A stretch of DNA of 64,000 nucleotides from Procambarus clarkii (GCF_040958095.1 NC_091237.1:13177241-13241240); one strand, 5' to 3'; shown: positions 45,070 through 56,040, numbered from the stretch's first letter. Notes: generated by a model not told the origin, from the letters alone. Numbers and translations: made by a program.

Positions 45070-45265
45070 GGCTAGTTGTCTAAGTTTCTTATCTTCCCTA
45101 GTATCCTAACATCATCAGCAAATATGTTAATATAATTCTGTATTCCATCTGATTGTTTATGTAGACAATGAACATTACTGGTGCAAGAACTGAACCCTGG
45201 GGTACTCCATTCGTGACATTTTTCCAGTCCGATACATTGCCTCTGATTACTGCCCTCATTTTTGT
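45070..45265 (-). mobile_element. CR1-like LINE RT fragment
   Basis: The minus strand encodes NIFADDVRILGKIRNLDN (FADD motif) preceded after a frameshift by GVPQGSVLAPVMF-like sequence. Same family as 26481-27890 and joined head to tail with the 3' end of the next LINE. Confidence 0.8.
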
Positions 45266-46253
45266 CAGTGTGTACTCGCCTATTTGTGCTTGAAGGATCG
45301 AGCATCAACTCTTGGATCCCGCCTTTCCAGCCATCGGTTGTTTACAGCAATGACTCCTGTCCCATTTCCCTATCATACCTAATTTTAAAAGTATGAATAG
45401 AGTTTGCTTCCACAACCTGTTCCCCAAGTGCATTCCATTTTTCCACTATCACACTAAAAGAAAACTTCCTAACATCTCTGTGACTCATCTGAATTTCCAG
45501 TTTCCTCCCATGTCCCCTCCTTCTGTTATTATTACGTGTGAACATTTCATCTATTTCCACTTTGTCAATTCCCTTGAGTATTTTATATGTCCCTATCATA
45601 TCTCCTCTCTCCCTTCTTTTCTCTAGTGCCGTAAGGTTCAGTTCCTTCAGACGCTCTTCATATCCCATCCCTCGTAATTCTGGGACAAGCCTCGTCGCAA
45701 ACCTCTGAACCTTCTCGAGTTTCCTTGTGTGTTTCTTCAGGTGGGGGCTCCATGATGGCGCAGCATACTCTAAGACTGGTCTCACGTAGGCAGTGTAAAG
45801 CGCCCTAAAAGCCACTTAGATTTCTGAATGAAGTTCTAATTTTCGCCAGTGTAGAGTACGCTGCTGTCATTATCCTATTTATATGTGCCTCAGGAGTTAG
45901 ATTAGGTATTACGTCCACACCCAGGTCTCTTTCTCGAATCGTTACAGGTAGGCAGTTCCCCTTCATTGGGATCCCATTTCTATAACTTTACATTTACTCG
46001 TGTTGAACTCCAGTAGCCATTTCTCTGACCATCTCTGCAACCTGTTTAAGTCCTCTTGGAGGATCCTACAATCCTCATCTGTCACAACTCTTCTCATTAA
46101 TTTTGCGTCATCCGCAAACATTGACATGTAGGATTCCACTCTTGTAAACATATCATTTACGTAAATTAGAAAGAGGATTGGTCCCAGCACCGATCCTTGA
46201 GGTACTCCACTTGTTACTGTTCGCCAGTCTACCTTCTCGCCCCTTACCATTAC

Positions 46254-46256
<3 letters not shown>
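45266..46256 (-). mobile_element. CR1-like LINE, RT motifs B-C to 3' end
   Basis: The minus strand reads VDWRTVTSGVPQGSVLGPIL, FLIYVNDMFTRVESYMSMFA, DDAKLMRRVVTDEDC, NRLQRWSEKWLLEFNTSKCK, then after a break at about 45820-45960 ALYTAYVRPVLEYAAPSWSP, RFATRLVPELRGMGYEERLK and FSFSVIVEKWNALGEQVVEA. Motifs B and C are intact. Truncated at 46256 by a (GT)n microsatellite. A good-quality but dead copy. Confidence 0.9.

Positions 46257-46288
<32 letters not shown>
46257..46288. repeat. (GT)n microsatellite
   Basis: About 16 GT dinucleotides at the truncated end of the LINE. Confidence 0.95.
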
Positions 46289-46292
<4 letters not shown>

Positions 46293-46369
46293 TATATGAG
46301 AGGGATGCTAATAGAGAGTAGGTGAGGGTGACAGAGATGTCTGTATAGAGAAGTGAAGAGTGTATTGCA

Positions 46370-46790
46370 AAAGGAGGTGTCAGTATAGAGAAAGGGAACA
46401 GTGAAGTAGTGTCAGTATAGAGAAAGGGAACAGTGAAGGAATGTCAGTATAGAAAAAGGGAACAGTGAAGGAGTGTCAGTATAGAGAAAGGGAACAGTGA
46501 AGGAGCGTCAGTATAGAAAAAGGGAACAGTGAAGGAGTGTCAGTATAGAGAAAGGGAACAGTGAAGGAGCGTCAGTATAGAAAAAGGGAACAGTGAAGTA
46601 GTGTCAGTATAGAGAAAGGGAACAGTGAAGGAGCGTCAGTATAGAAAAAGGGAACAGTGAAGGAGTGTCAGTATAAAGAAAGGGAACAGTGAAGGAGCGT
46701 CAGTATAAAAAAAGGGAACAGTGAAGGAGTGTCAGTATAGAGAAAGGAAACAGTGAAGGAGTGTCAGTATAGAGAAAGTAGTGAGACAGT
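46370..46790. repeat. 32-bp minisatellite with alternating units
   Basis: About 13 copies of gtgtcagtatagagaaaggg followed by aacagtgaagga. From 46440 to 46720 two variants alternate (gagtgtcagtatagag and gagcgtcagtatagaaa), giving a 64-bp higher-order period. Confidence 0.92.
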
Positions 46791-47122
46791 ATGAGAATCA
46801 ACATTCAAGTGTGTTGAGATGCGAGATATTGCAAAATAATTTGAATGTTGGAAAAATTAAAATTTTCAAATGGATAAAGAAATTGAATTCTCACCCAAAC
46901 AATTCATCTTCCATGTATACTGCAATACTCATCAGCATTATACTGTACCAATGATCAGCCTCTCCAGAACACATTATTCACTAAAACTGTCAGTACTAAC
47001 GTGCTTGGTTAAAACTTAAATTACACCTGTGATTTGGCGTTTCATTAGTTTTGATATGTTGTGTTTGAAATCATAGTGATGGCACAAGTTTCTTTGGATT
47101 AATATAGTTATTTATTGTGCAG

Positions 47123-47242
47123 TCTGATTGCCGTCTGGAAATCGTGACCCATGTTGGAGAAAACATAATTCTTCAGGCAACTCTGGAAGAGTACGAGGAC
47201 AGCAGGGACAACATGTCAGCAGTGATGCTTCACAATGAAAAG
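47123..47242 (+). CDS. Gfrl: Gfrl exon G
   Basis: Exactly 40 codons, phase 0 on both sides: SDCRLEIVTHVGENIILQAT, then LEEYEDSRDNMSAVMLHNEK. One cysteine. Acceptor tttattgtgcag at 47122; donor aaag/gtaaga at 47243. CRLE...ENIILQ follows on from the exon F module as in related proteins, so F to G contiguity is plausible despite the 18-kb intron. Confidence 0.87.
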
Positions 47243-47459
47243 GTAAGACAGACATTACATTACTGAATAGTAGTTGCGAAAGTAATGAATGGTGACCAAA
47301 TTTATTCCTTAATAACATCTCCATAAAGATCTAAAATTATTTAGTTACAGGGATGTTTAACTGTTGAGATAAAGCATATCAAGACAAGAGCTCAAAAAGA
47401 CATTTAAGTTGTTGAAAAATGTACATAACATAAACATAAGACTGAGAATTAAGAAAATT

Positions 47460-47700
47460 GCAGAAGCCTATTGGCTCATACAAGGTCCACCTATTTATAA
47501 TCAACCAAACTCCTATACTGTGTTACTGCCATGCTTGACTCAATCCAGTACTCCCACATCTATTGTTATCCAGTAATCTGGGCCATAAAACAACAACCCT
47601 TTTATTTCCAAACCAGTATTTATCCAGGTCTTTTCTGAATTTAAACTTATCTAATTTGTACCCATTGCTTAGTTATACAGTATTTAGCACTACTGTTTTA
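47460..47700 (-). mobile_element. L2/CR1-like LINE 3' fragment
   Basis: Shares aaccagtatttatccaggtc and ttgtacccattgcttagtta with 30301-30840; the 3' end includes ttggctcatacaaggtccac. Confidence 0.75.
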
Positions 47701-48235
47701 AAGATATCAAATACTAACCATACAAGTAGCCACAAAGTCCAAGCTTACCAAGCTACCATGTGCACCAATACATTTGCTCTCAGTGAAGACCTACAAGAAA
47801 TAATGTCGGTTAACAAAATTGCAGAGCTTTCAAATGCTGGACAGTCCTAATAAAACAAAATGAGGGGAGGACTTTAATGGCTGCAGACTCATGTCAGTCA
47901 TGACCACTAGGCATGGTGGCCAAATATTCAATTTAAATACACTTCAATAAATGCTGCGATAAACATAGCTAAATACCAAAGTTTACTAATAAAAGTACCT
48001 TTAATAATGTACCAAGGTTTACTAGGCAGACCATTACTTTAAGATTGGCAAGATTCTAGTGCAAAGAGGTGGTGATGGTTGCTGTTGCCTGAATAGGACA
48101 CTGTTTAGAAAATCTCTCAAACCATGCCTCAAACATCAGCTTGTTTGCCAACCAACTTAAAGCACCTAAAATGAAAAAAATGTGCCAAATACTGTTATAC
48201 CAGGGAGAATCTCAGGAAGCAGTTTAAGTGAACAG
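47701..48235. other. No gene seen; intron
   Basis: No supported feature. Confidence 0.4.
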
Positions 48236-49350
48236 TTACACGTAGATGACCTATTGCAAATGTGTGACAGTTGGCTTAAACCAGCAAATAGTAGAACCAA
48301 CTAGGAAAGAAAACATCTTAGATCTAATTTTTCCAAACAATGATGAACTGATTAGGGACATAATGATCACAAATACATGTTACTCTGATCAAAACTTAAT
48401 TGAAGTTCAAACATGCATGGGTAATAGACTTGTGCAGCCAGTCTCAATTCCAAGAGATGGAAAATTCTGCAAATTAAATTTTAATTAGATAAATTAACTG
48501 GGAACAAATGAACAAAGCTCTCACAGAAATATTTACCTTAGGGCCACTATCACTAGTGGTCTTGACGAGGACAGGAAGCTGGCGGCTTCCCATTTTCCTT
48601 GATGATCTTTTCCAGTTGGACTTAAACTTTTAAAGTGTTTTGGCACTTACGGCTTCGGCGGATAGGTGGTTCCATGGGTTTATAACCATTTGGGTTATAC
48701 ATGCTCGGAAAGACAGCTAGATAATACAAACTTAAACCATTGCCTTTGGAGAATAGGTACAGTAGCGCTAGAAATATGTGCAAGTCACATACCACAAAGG
48801 AGAAAGAGAAAAAGATGCAAACCTGGAATGACAACGGCGTTCCCTCTATAGGCGACAAAAACAAATTGCAGAACATCTTAAATGCTCAACTCTATCCCAA
48901 GAACGACATATAAGGCTATGTAGAGGAATAGTAATGATTGAGCTAAGGTTGCAAGAATCTGAGAAAACCCAGGAGAAACAGAGCAAAATATCATAAGTGA
49001 AATAGAGAGGAATCTAAAATATTTTTTCTCCTATGCAAAGTCTAGAACAAAAACTACATCCTGCATTGAAACCTTCACAGATGCTAGCAAAGAAATAAGT
49101 GAAATACCGTACTGAGGTTTTAGTACAATTCTGTTTTCAGTGAACCCCTGCACACATTGCAGATCAGTGATCCAAACAAATTCTTTATGAATGTGACACC
49201 ACCACCGAGCCATATATCAGATGTTATCTTAACTCCACTCGACTTTGAAGTGGCCATAGACAGAATGCCCATTCACTCTGCACCTGGCCCAGACTCCAGG
49301 AATTCTATATACATCAAGAATTACAAAAAAAACAGCATTGAATGTAATGA
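48236..49350 (+). mobile_element. CR1-like LINE endonuclease-to-RT linker remnant
   Basis: NQQIVEPTRKENILDLIFPN followed by NDELIRDIMITNTCYSDQNL is the end of the LINE endonuclease domain (SDxN-type motif). Later fragments SNPNKFFMNV-like and ILTPLDFEVAIDRMPIHSAP then GPD are the region just before the RT. Interrupted by another repeat at about 48540-48700 and by stops. Confidence 0.85.
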
Positions 49351-49359
49351 AATGCCATT

Positions 49360-49760
49360 TTCTGGGTTAGCCCCGGAGGCTCCCTGGAGAAGTTAGACTG
49401 ATATGTAATATATTAGTCCGGGACATCAGTCAATTGGAGTTCAAACCTGCCAGGGACCACGAGCCAGAACCTGGCCCCCTCAGAGAGGCACTGGGAGCAG
49501 TGGCCTATGGAAACCATTCCCCCCATATAGTTGGGGGCATGCCATGTCTGCCAGCGACTGGGATTAGGCACCCAGAAAGGTAGGCATAACAAAATAAACC
49601 CCACTTGGAAAGAAAATTGCAACCGAAGACCGAACAGAGAAGCAGAACTCTCCCAACACCCAAGGAAACAAGCAAACGTCATACACCGTCACTTGTCCGC
49701 GCAGCCCTCCCCTCTCTGGGAGGGGGAGGGGGCACCCCGGACCCCCTGCACCGGCTACTC
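49360..49760. repeat. Dispersed repeat, possibly DIRS terminal region
   Basis: Contains gggttagccccggaggctcc, cagggaccacgagccagaac and ctggccccctcagagaggca; a related copy is at about 40370-40520. It borders the tyrosine-recombinase relic and may be part of the same element. Confidence 0.5.
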
Positions 49761-50720
49761 ACACCCTCAGTTCAGGGGCTGAGCATGTTTCCAAACACAG
49801 CAGCAAACTTGCAAACGTCATGGGCACGAGGATAGACCGCAAGCTGGCTATAATGATCCAAGCATTAATGTCCCAAGGGCCCCTCTGGAAAGCTGCCATC
49901 TTGTTCTTCACTAGAAAAGGTGGTGATGGTTGCAACCAAACAAACTGACCGCCAGAACTCAAGGAGCAGAAACCCCTGCACCGGAAGAGAGCATGAAACT
50001 CGCCAACTCGGCCCCCCCCCTAGAGGTCAATGCCAACAGAGCCTTGGAAAAACAATCTTGAACTGAAGGGGGGGCCCCAACCACAAACCAAGGAGAAAAG
50101 AGAGCACCCTGTCCAAGGACCAGGACAACTCAGGTGGTGCTTAAGCAGGCTGGAGGTGAAACAAAGCACGAGAAAGCTTACAGAATGGAAGGGTGGAAGG
50201 GGTGGAAGTAACATCCACCCCAAACGCAAGCTGAAGGGGCTCCGCCAGCACAGCACAATACAAGGCAACAACATTTGGTACAAATGATGGTCCTAAAAAA
50301 GCCAAGAAAGGAAGGACAAAACAATCCAATCAGAGATAGAAGACAACCTACGAAGAGACAGAAAATGGTGAAAAGATCGCCAGGAAACCTCATACTGTCG
50401 CAGAGACGAAGCTCGAAGGTGTGACCTCATCAAAGAAGCCACCTGATCATCATGCAAGTGGTGATACACCCGCATCAAAAAGACAAGATGTGAAGAGCGG
50501 AGGGGTAGAACAAACCAGCCATGTACCGGACCGGTCCGATCTGCTGAAAGAGGCGGAGCCAAGGAAAACACCCCGAGTTCAGACATTGAGCAAGCAGCAT
50601 CTGAAACCAAGGCTGGGCCAGCCACCAAGGAGCCACCAGGACTACTCTTCCCCCTGGCAAGTCTCGTAACCAAGCCTTTAGAAACTTGTGTAAGTAATCA
50701 TTCAGAACCTTGTATACCAC
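49760..50720 (-). mobile_element. DIRS-like tyrosine recombinase relic
   Basis: Minus-strand frames in order read LRASSLRQYEVSWRSFHHFL, SSISDWIVLSFLSWLF, then VALYCAVLAEPLQLAFGVDV, LSRALFHLQPA, LFFQGSVGIDL, VGEFHALF and FLVKNKMAAFQRGPWDINAW. The N-terminal SAM-like helix bundle, Y.SALA.PL..AFG and RVGELHAL-type arginine region match DIRS-group recombinases as I know them. The region of the first catalytic Arg is changed (VGEFHALF preceded by a stop or frameshift), and the His/Tyr end is not visible. Dead. Confidence 0.75.
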
Positions 50721-51235
50721 TTATGTCAGACCAATCCTGGAGTATGCAGCTCCAGCCTGGCGTCCATACCTAATTAAACACAAGACAAAGTTAGAGACGA
50801 TTCAAAGGTATGCCACTGGACTAGTCCCAGAACCGAGAGGTATGAGCTATGAGGAAAGGCTACATGAGCTAACCCTCGTGTCCCTGGAAGACAGAAGAGT
50901 AAGGGAAGACATGATCACCACCTACAAATTTTTCAGAGGAATTGACAGGGTGGACAAAGACAAACTATTTAGCATGGGTGAAACACAAACAAGGGGGGGG
51001 ACACAGGTGGGAATTTCTTAGTACCCAAATGAGCCACACACACATTAAAACGAATTTGTTCAGTGTCAGTAGTTAACAAATGGAATGCATTAGACAGTGA
51101 TGTGGTGGAACCAAACTCCATACACAGTTTCAAATGTAAATTTGATAAGAGCCCAATAGGCCTAAGAATTTGTACACCAGTTGGTTGACAGTTGAAAGGT
51201 GGGAACCAAAGAACCAAAACTCAACCCCCGTTAGC
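50697..51235 (+). mobile_element. CR1-like LINE RT C-terminal and 3' end
   Basis: YTTYVRPILEYAAPAWRPYL, ATGLVPEPRGMSYEERLHEL, REDMITTYKFFRGIDRVDKD, then a terminal cacagtttcaaatgtaaatt and 3' end cacaactaagcgagtac. A G run near 50994 breaks the frame. It directly abuts the DIRS relic. Confidence 0.85.
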
Positions 51236-51370
51236 ACAACTAAGCGAGTACTATATAGCATTTGGAAGGGGTCAGGATAAGGAATGGTGTCCAACCACTT
51301 GGACAGTCAGGGATTGAATGCCAACCTGCATGAAGCAAGACAGTTGCTCTACTGTCTACCCTAAGTGGCA
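51236..51370 (-). mobile_element. tRNA-derived SINE
   Basis: Reverse complement of the family at 17430-17640: agcatttggaaggggtcagg, tccaaccacttggacagtca and gggattgaatgccaacctgc (B-box region). Confidence 0.75.
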
Positions 51371-51770
51371 GGAGAGGTACATAATAATCTACAGTTGGAA
51401 AATATTAGGACTGGTCCCAAATCTGCACACAGAAAGAACACCCCATGAGAACAGAAGGCATGGCAGGATGTGCAAGATAGCCCCACTGAAGAGCAGAGGT
51501 GCAATAGACATGCTGAGAGAGAACTCGATCAACATCAAAGGCCCAAGACTTTTCAACACACTTCCCCTACACATGCAGGGCATAACTGGCCAACCTCTTA
51601 GTGTTCAAAAAAGACTAGGCAAGCACCTTCAAAGGGTACCTGACTAACCAGGCTGTGACTTGCAAGTCGGGCTGCAAGCAACCGCATCAAACACCTTGGT
51701 GGATCAGACCAGCAACCAGAAGACCTGGTCAAAGACTGGGAACATTGATCCCTGGAATCTTCAACAGGTA
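51365..51770 (+). mobile_element. LINE C-terminal and 3' end
   Basis: RYIIIYSWKILGLVPNLHTE, KSRGAIDMLRENSINIKGPR, LFNTLPLHMQGITG and the 3' SNTLVDQTSNQ. Same family as 39511-40060. Confidence 0.82.
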
Positions 51771-52052
51771 GCTAATAAAGATGTGTGTGCTGAGTAATCT
51801 GAAAACTAAGTTTATATAATGAGTAAATCATTAATCATGAGTAAATGTTCAGTATGGAATATGGTAAATCTTGGGATTGGTTATACACTACAATAAATTA
51901 TATAGGCAGAGAAAATGCAGAAATTTAAAAGTCCAAGAAGCAAATATGAACCACTTTCATTAATGCTTATACCATAGTAGAGCGAAGTAATCATGTGTAT
52001 GTGTAAGTACGGTATAGTAATTAGTTATAAGTACCATGAAATTTTTTTTCAG

Positions 52053-52274
52053 GAGGCGTGTGAGGATGTGGTGCGTGATGTGGGACAAAAGATCAACAAC
52101 CACGCCAAGGAGGTCCGAGAGGACATGGCACTGTCAGTGCTCATTCTAGCAGAGGTTCAGGTGCATGTACCACCGCTGCCTGCCTCTGCCACCATGGTTC
52201 AGTTCTGCCCACTCCTCCTCCTCTTGCCCCTTGCTGCCCTTGCTTCACATCAACATGTACTGCTCGCCTCATGA
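52053..52274 (+). CDS. Gfrl: Gfrl terminal exon H with GPI-type C-terminus
   Basis: Begins EACEDVVRDVGQKINNHAKE, continues VREDMALSVLILAEVQVHV, then PPLPASATMVQFCPLLLLLP and LAALASHQHVLLAS before TGA at 52272-52274. The hydrophobic run FCPLLLLLPLAALA near the end, after a small-residue stretch (PASAT), fits a GPI-anchor signal; the cleavage/attachment site would be among Ala-Ser-Ala. The short polar tail SHQHVLLAS after it is slightly unusual. Acceptor ttttttttcag at 52052, phase 0 from exon G. Family members are GPI-linked, supporting this reading. Confidence 0.88.
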   Translation, partial: EACEDVVRDVGQKINNHAKEVREDMALSVLILAEVQVHVPPLPASATMVQFCPLLLLLPLAALASHQHVLLAS

Positions 52275-53855
52275 TACATGTGGCTGCCTATGCCTGCAGT
52301 TAATTAGAGTTGCCTAGGTAGAGTTTTGTTACTGAGTTGCGCATGCGTGACATGCATGCTGAGCCCAGTTGCCCCGGGAGTGGGCGGTACACGTGGTTCA
52401 CGTGGCCAGTAGCTTCCATGGATCCCATCACCCTTTGTACCATTTTTGTACTGCACTGTGACGCCTGAAGAGGCTACGCTATGCGTGGCTGCTCCTGTGT
52501 CTCCCGCCACATCCCCTGGCAGGCCGGTAGCTGGCTGACCACGGGCACAGGGGCTCTTGTCCTGCTGGACACTACCACAATTTTTTTTTTTGTTAATAAC
52601 CTAGTTTATTTGTAAACTCTGTATGATGGTATTTTTTGGAAGCATAATTTTAATGAAGTGTTTAAGGAGAAAAGTGTTGGTAGAGGGAGCGATGGATGCG
52701 AGAGGAGTGCTGGTGGCCTGCTCACTGCCTTACTGTACCATTCCCAGAGCCCCGGAGAGCCTGAGGAACTCCCTTCCTCTGCTGCCCTCAACAGGTTCTT
52801 GTCCGTGGTGGGTCGTTGGTGTTGTTAATGATTATTCTCCCCACTTGTCTTACACCGCCAGTCACCACCTTGCAGGGAAACCACACAACTCTTTCTGCTG
52901 CATTCACACCAAGGAACAATATCATGGCTGCCTTATGGAAAGCTTTGAAGTTAATTTAGTTGAGGAAAAAGAGATTTCAGATTTTCATTTTGTGCAATTT
53001 TTTACCGATTCTAAATTACACGTTCGAGAAAATCTAGAGCTCAAAGGTTGTGTATCTTCCTCTGAAGTTGGTCATTACCGTCCAGTTTTACAGACTGGGA
53101 GCTGTTGAGTCTGAACTAATCCTCTTACTGATACTTACTTCCCACACTCAAGGAAGAAAGCAGCATAATTTATAATTTTATGTCTATATATTAGATGTAA
53201 ATATGATTGAAACTTGTCAAGCTACCTACCACAGATGAGGGATGAGAGTAGTAACCAAGATCATTATAAAGAGTGTATTCCTGCCATTGCATAACATGCC
53301 CACTAAAGCCACAGGCTTCCATCCTGTGATTTCCAAATTATACAGACTCTGCTAACCAAGCTCTTGTTCTGTTGGTTAGCTCACCCTCAAATCAGTTACT
53401 GGCAGAGAAGGTATGCTGAGGCAAGGCAGTGTGCATCACTTGTCCATTTCATTAAGACTTGTAATTTGGTCAATAACTGCTCATGTGACTGCACAAAGAG
53501 CCTTAACTATACTAGGAGGACCTCGGTAAACCTAACAGACTTCCTGCCTTGACAGTAGTATAACATACCATAAAGGAGGTTAGGTGATGGCAGGGATGAA
53601 TTTATACCATTGATGGTTTACAGTGTAAACCCCAATGATTAAAGACCAACAGCTCTGCCACTCTGATGCCTTATTGTGCATCATATCAGGTTTTGTGTTA
53701 GCTCTTGTTTGCATAGTTGGAAATGAGAGCATTGTGAATGGATTTTGAAGTTGTTGCTTATGTATTCATTGATGTAATACAGTATGTTAATGATTTAGTA
53801 TGCTAACTTTTTCTCATAACCCACACCCACTGAAGATAACCTCTTACACACAGCA
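52275..53855 (+). other. Probable 3' UTR of Gfrl and downstream sequence
   Basis: Follows the stop codon and appears free of recognised transposons for about 1.5 kb. A 161-codon frame at 52623-53108 shows no domain and is probably chance. I could not fix a polyadenylation site. Confidence 0.5.
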
Positions 53856-53920
53856 TTATATGACAAAGAGTATTGGGAAGAGGGGACACCACAAGTGTAG
53901 CTCCCATCCTGTAGCTACAC
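53856..53920 (+). mobile_element. LINE 3'-terminal fragment
   Basis: gacaaagagtattgggaaga then ggggacaccacaagtgtagc: 3' end of the family at 26481-27890. Confidence 0.75.
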
Positions 53921-53924
53921 ACAA

Positions 53925-54095
53925 AAAAATGGACAGCACTCTGTCATAGACCTAAGGGCCCGGGGTCAATTCCCAGTTGAGGCATAAACAAATGGGCAGT
54001 TTCTTTCACCTGAATCACCCATTCACCTAGCAGTAAATAGGTACCTAGGAATTAGACAGCTGCTACAGGCTGCATCCTGGAGATGTCTGTGTCTG
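53925..54095 (+). mobile_element. tRNA-derived SINE
   Basis: Head ends in B-box-like cggggtcaattcccagttga; tail gggcagtttctttcacctga, taggtacctaggaattagac and caggctgcatcctggag. Same family as 62411-62690, opposite strand. Confidence 0.8.
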
Positions 54096-54289
54096 TGTGA
54101 GAAGTATATATATAGTAGATATGATAAAGGAAAATAGGTCAGGAATCAGTACATTAGACTACTAACTGTTAGTAAGGCAGGGTCCAAGAGCTAATGGCTC
54201 ACTCCTGCAGGCACAAATAGTAAACATGTGCACACACATATATTCCATAGTCATATCAGGAGGAAAATGACTGTGAATGAGCAGGTTAT

Positions 54290-56040
54290 CAGACTTGACA
54301 AAAATGAGGGAGGACACATGGAAAAACATAACTTTTGTGAGGCACTTAACAAAAACTTTCAGGAAGTATTCAAGCTGGAATCTGATTTGCCATAGAGCTT
54401 AGAGCCCAAACTGAATGGGGGAAATTCCACAGGAAAGCCTCGGTGAAATAAGTGACACCAGACATAGTAAAAAAGCAACTGCAGGAACTGGATGTGACAA
54501 AAGCTGTGGGACCAGACAAAATATGAACATGGATACTAAGAGACAGCTGAAGCATTGTGCAGCCCACTTGCCATATTTAATTCCTCTCTAGAAAGAGAAG
54601 AACTTCTTAACAGGAAAATGGCTAATATGATACCAATCATATTAGGTATCAGTTTGTCTTCAAGAAAGGGGGAAGACAAACTGTTGAACTACAGATCTGT
54701 ATCACTAACAAGTATCCCCCTGTAAGTTGTTAGACTTGTCTGAAGCAGACTAGTAGAACATTTAGAACATATCAATTTTGTGTAGATGTCAAGGTGTCAA
54801 GCAATTAAAGGAAAATCTTGCTCGACAAACTTGCTGGAGTTCTACAACAAGATGACAGAAATCAAATGAGAAAGAGGGATGGGCAGCCTGCATATTCCTT
54901 GACTGCCAGAAGGCATTTGATATATGAATATAGAAGTCTGCATGAAACACTGCTAGTCAAACTAGAAAAGCAGGTTGGCATATCTGGAAGAGTCCCAAGG
55001 TAGGTCAGAGTACATCTCACGAAGGAAGCAATGGGTTACAGTGAGCAGAGACAAAGCGGAGTATCAGAAAGGTTGGTTCTAGGGCCCATTATGTTTTTAA
55101 TGGGCCCTAGAACAGGTCATTCCTATCAATGACCTGACAGGAAATTGGATTCTTCATATCAATGTTTGCAGATGATGCAAAACTAATGAGAAGAGTCGGG
55201 GTCAGGTTTAGTGTGTGATGCATTGCAAGAGAATTTGGACACTACAGAAGTGGTCTGAAAAATGGATGCTAGAATTTAACCCAGCCAAATATAAAGTTAT
55301 GAGGATTGGAACAGGAGTGCGAAGACGAGCACAGCAGTATAGGATAAAAGGAAGACACAATCTTCAATGAGAAAAGGAGAAAGACCTGGGAGTGGACATA
55401 ACCCCAAATCTGATGCCCACAGTAGCAGAATAACAACTGCTGAATATGGCATACTTGACAACATCCATGTATCCTTCAGAAACTTGGGCTTTGCCCAAGT
55501 TTCTGGGCCCTAATTACAGCGAAGACGAGACCCACTCTTGAACATGCATCCCCCAGCATGGGGACCCTTATCTGAAAAAGGACAAGGAGAAAGTAGAAAA
55601 AAGACAGATATGCAACGAGACTTGTTCCAGTGTTGAGGGGATTGAGCTTTGAGGAAAGTATGAGATTTCGTCCTTACCACACTGGAGGAAAGGAAAGAAA
55701 AGGGGAAGAGGGGAAAACATGATGATAACATGCAAGAATCCGAGGGAAATTGACAAACTAGACAAAGCAGCATTGTTCAAAGTTAGGAATAGCAGAACGA
55801 GGGGTCATAGATGAAAACGAGACGCAAATGCATCATAGAAACATCGAGAAGAACTTTTTCAGTGTTAGAACTGTCGATAAATGGAGTAGAATAGATGCAG
55901 AAGTCGGTGAAGCAAATTCAAATCAAAATTTTAAATGTAAATACTGTATGATGAAATATGAGAGATGAGTCGTTGCAATACTCGGCGAACATTTGGAAGG
56001 CGGGGCTAGGAGCCTAGCTCAACCCTGCAAGCACATCTAG
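54290..56040 (+). mobile_element. Heavily decayed CR1-like LINE, RT to 3' end
   Basis: Successive broken frames: CEALNKNFQEVFKLESDL, REELLNRKMANMIPI, CSTNLLEFYNKMTEIK, QMFADDAKLMRRVG (55170-55200), KWSEKWMLEFNPAKYKVM (about 55245-55305), EKDLGVDI and a thumb region; the 3' end is caagcacatctaggtgaaca at 56026. Many stops. Contains several short perfect hairpins (54650-54683, 55076-55113, 55477-55505). Confidence 0.85.

Larger units (their letters stand above)
15086..52274 (+). other. Gfrl: GDNF-receptor-like (Gfrl) gene, 3' portion, 8 coding exons
   Basis: Eight exons share one strand, consensus splice sites and compatible phases, giving a protein of about 560 residues that is incomplete at the N-terminus. 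Order: GDNF/GAS1 domain 1 (10 Cys), GDNF/GAS1 domain 2 (10 Cys), Pro/Thr linker, a ten-cysteine VWC-like module, a GVFLFIGYS module, a CRLE...NIILQ segment, and a GPI-type C-terminus. Known GFR-alpha relatives are GPI-linked co-receptors for RET or NCAM-type adhesion proteins at the neuronal surface; insect Gfrl is reported to interact with FasII/NCAM. The role here is inferred from the family. Introns total about 35 kb; the largest (29161-47122) is 18 kb. GAS1 or another arthropod GFR-alpha paralogue is the alternative. Confidence 0.85.

Noticed and set aside
52623..53108. 161-codon open frame downstream of the Gfrl stop
   Set aside because: No recognisable domain; position and composition fit 3' UTR.
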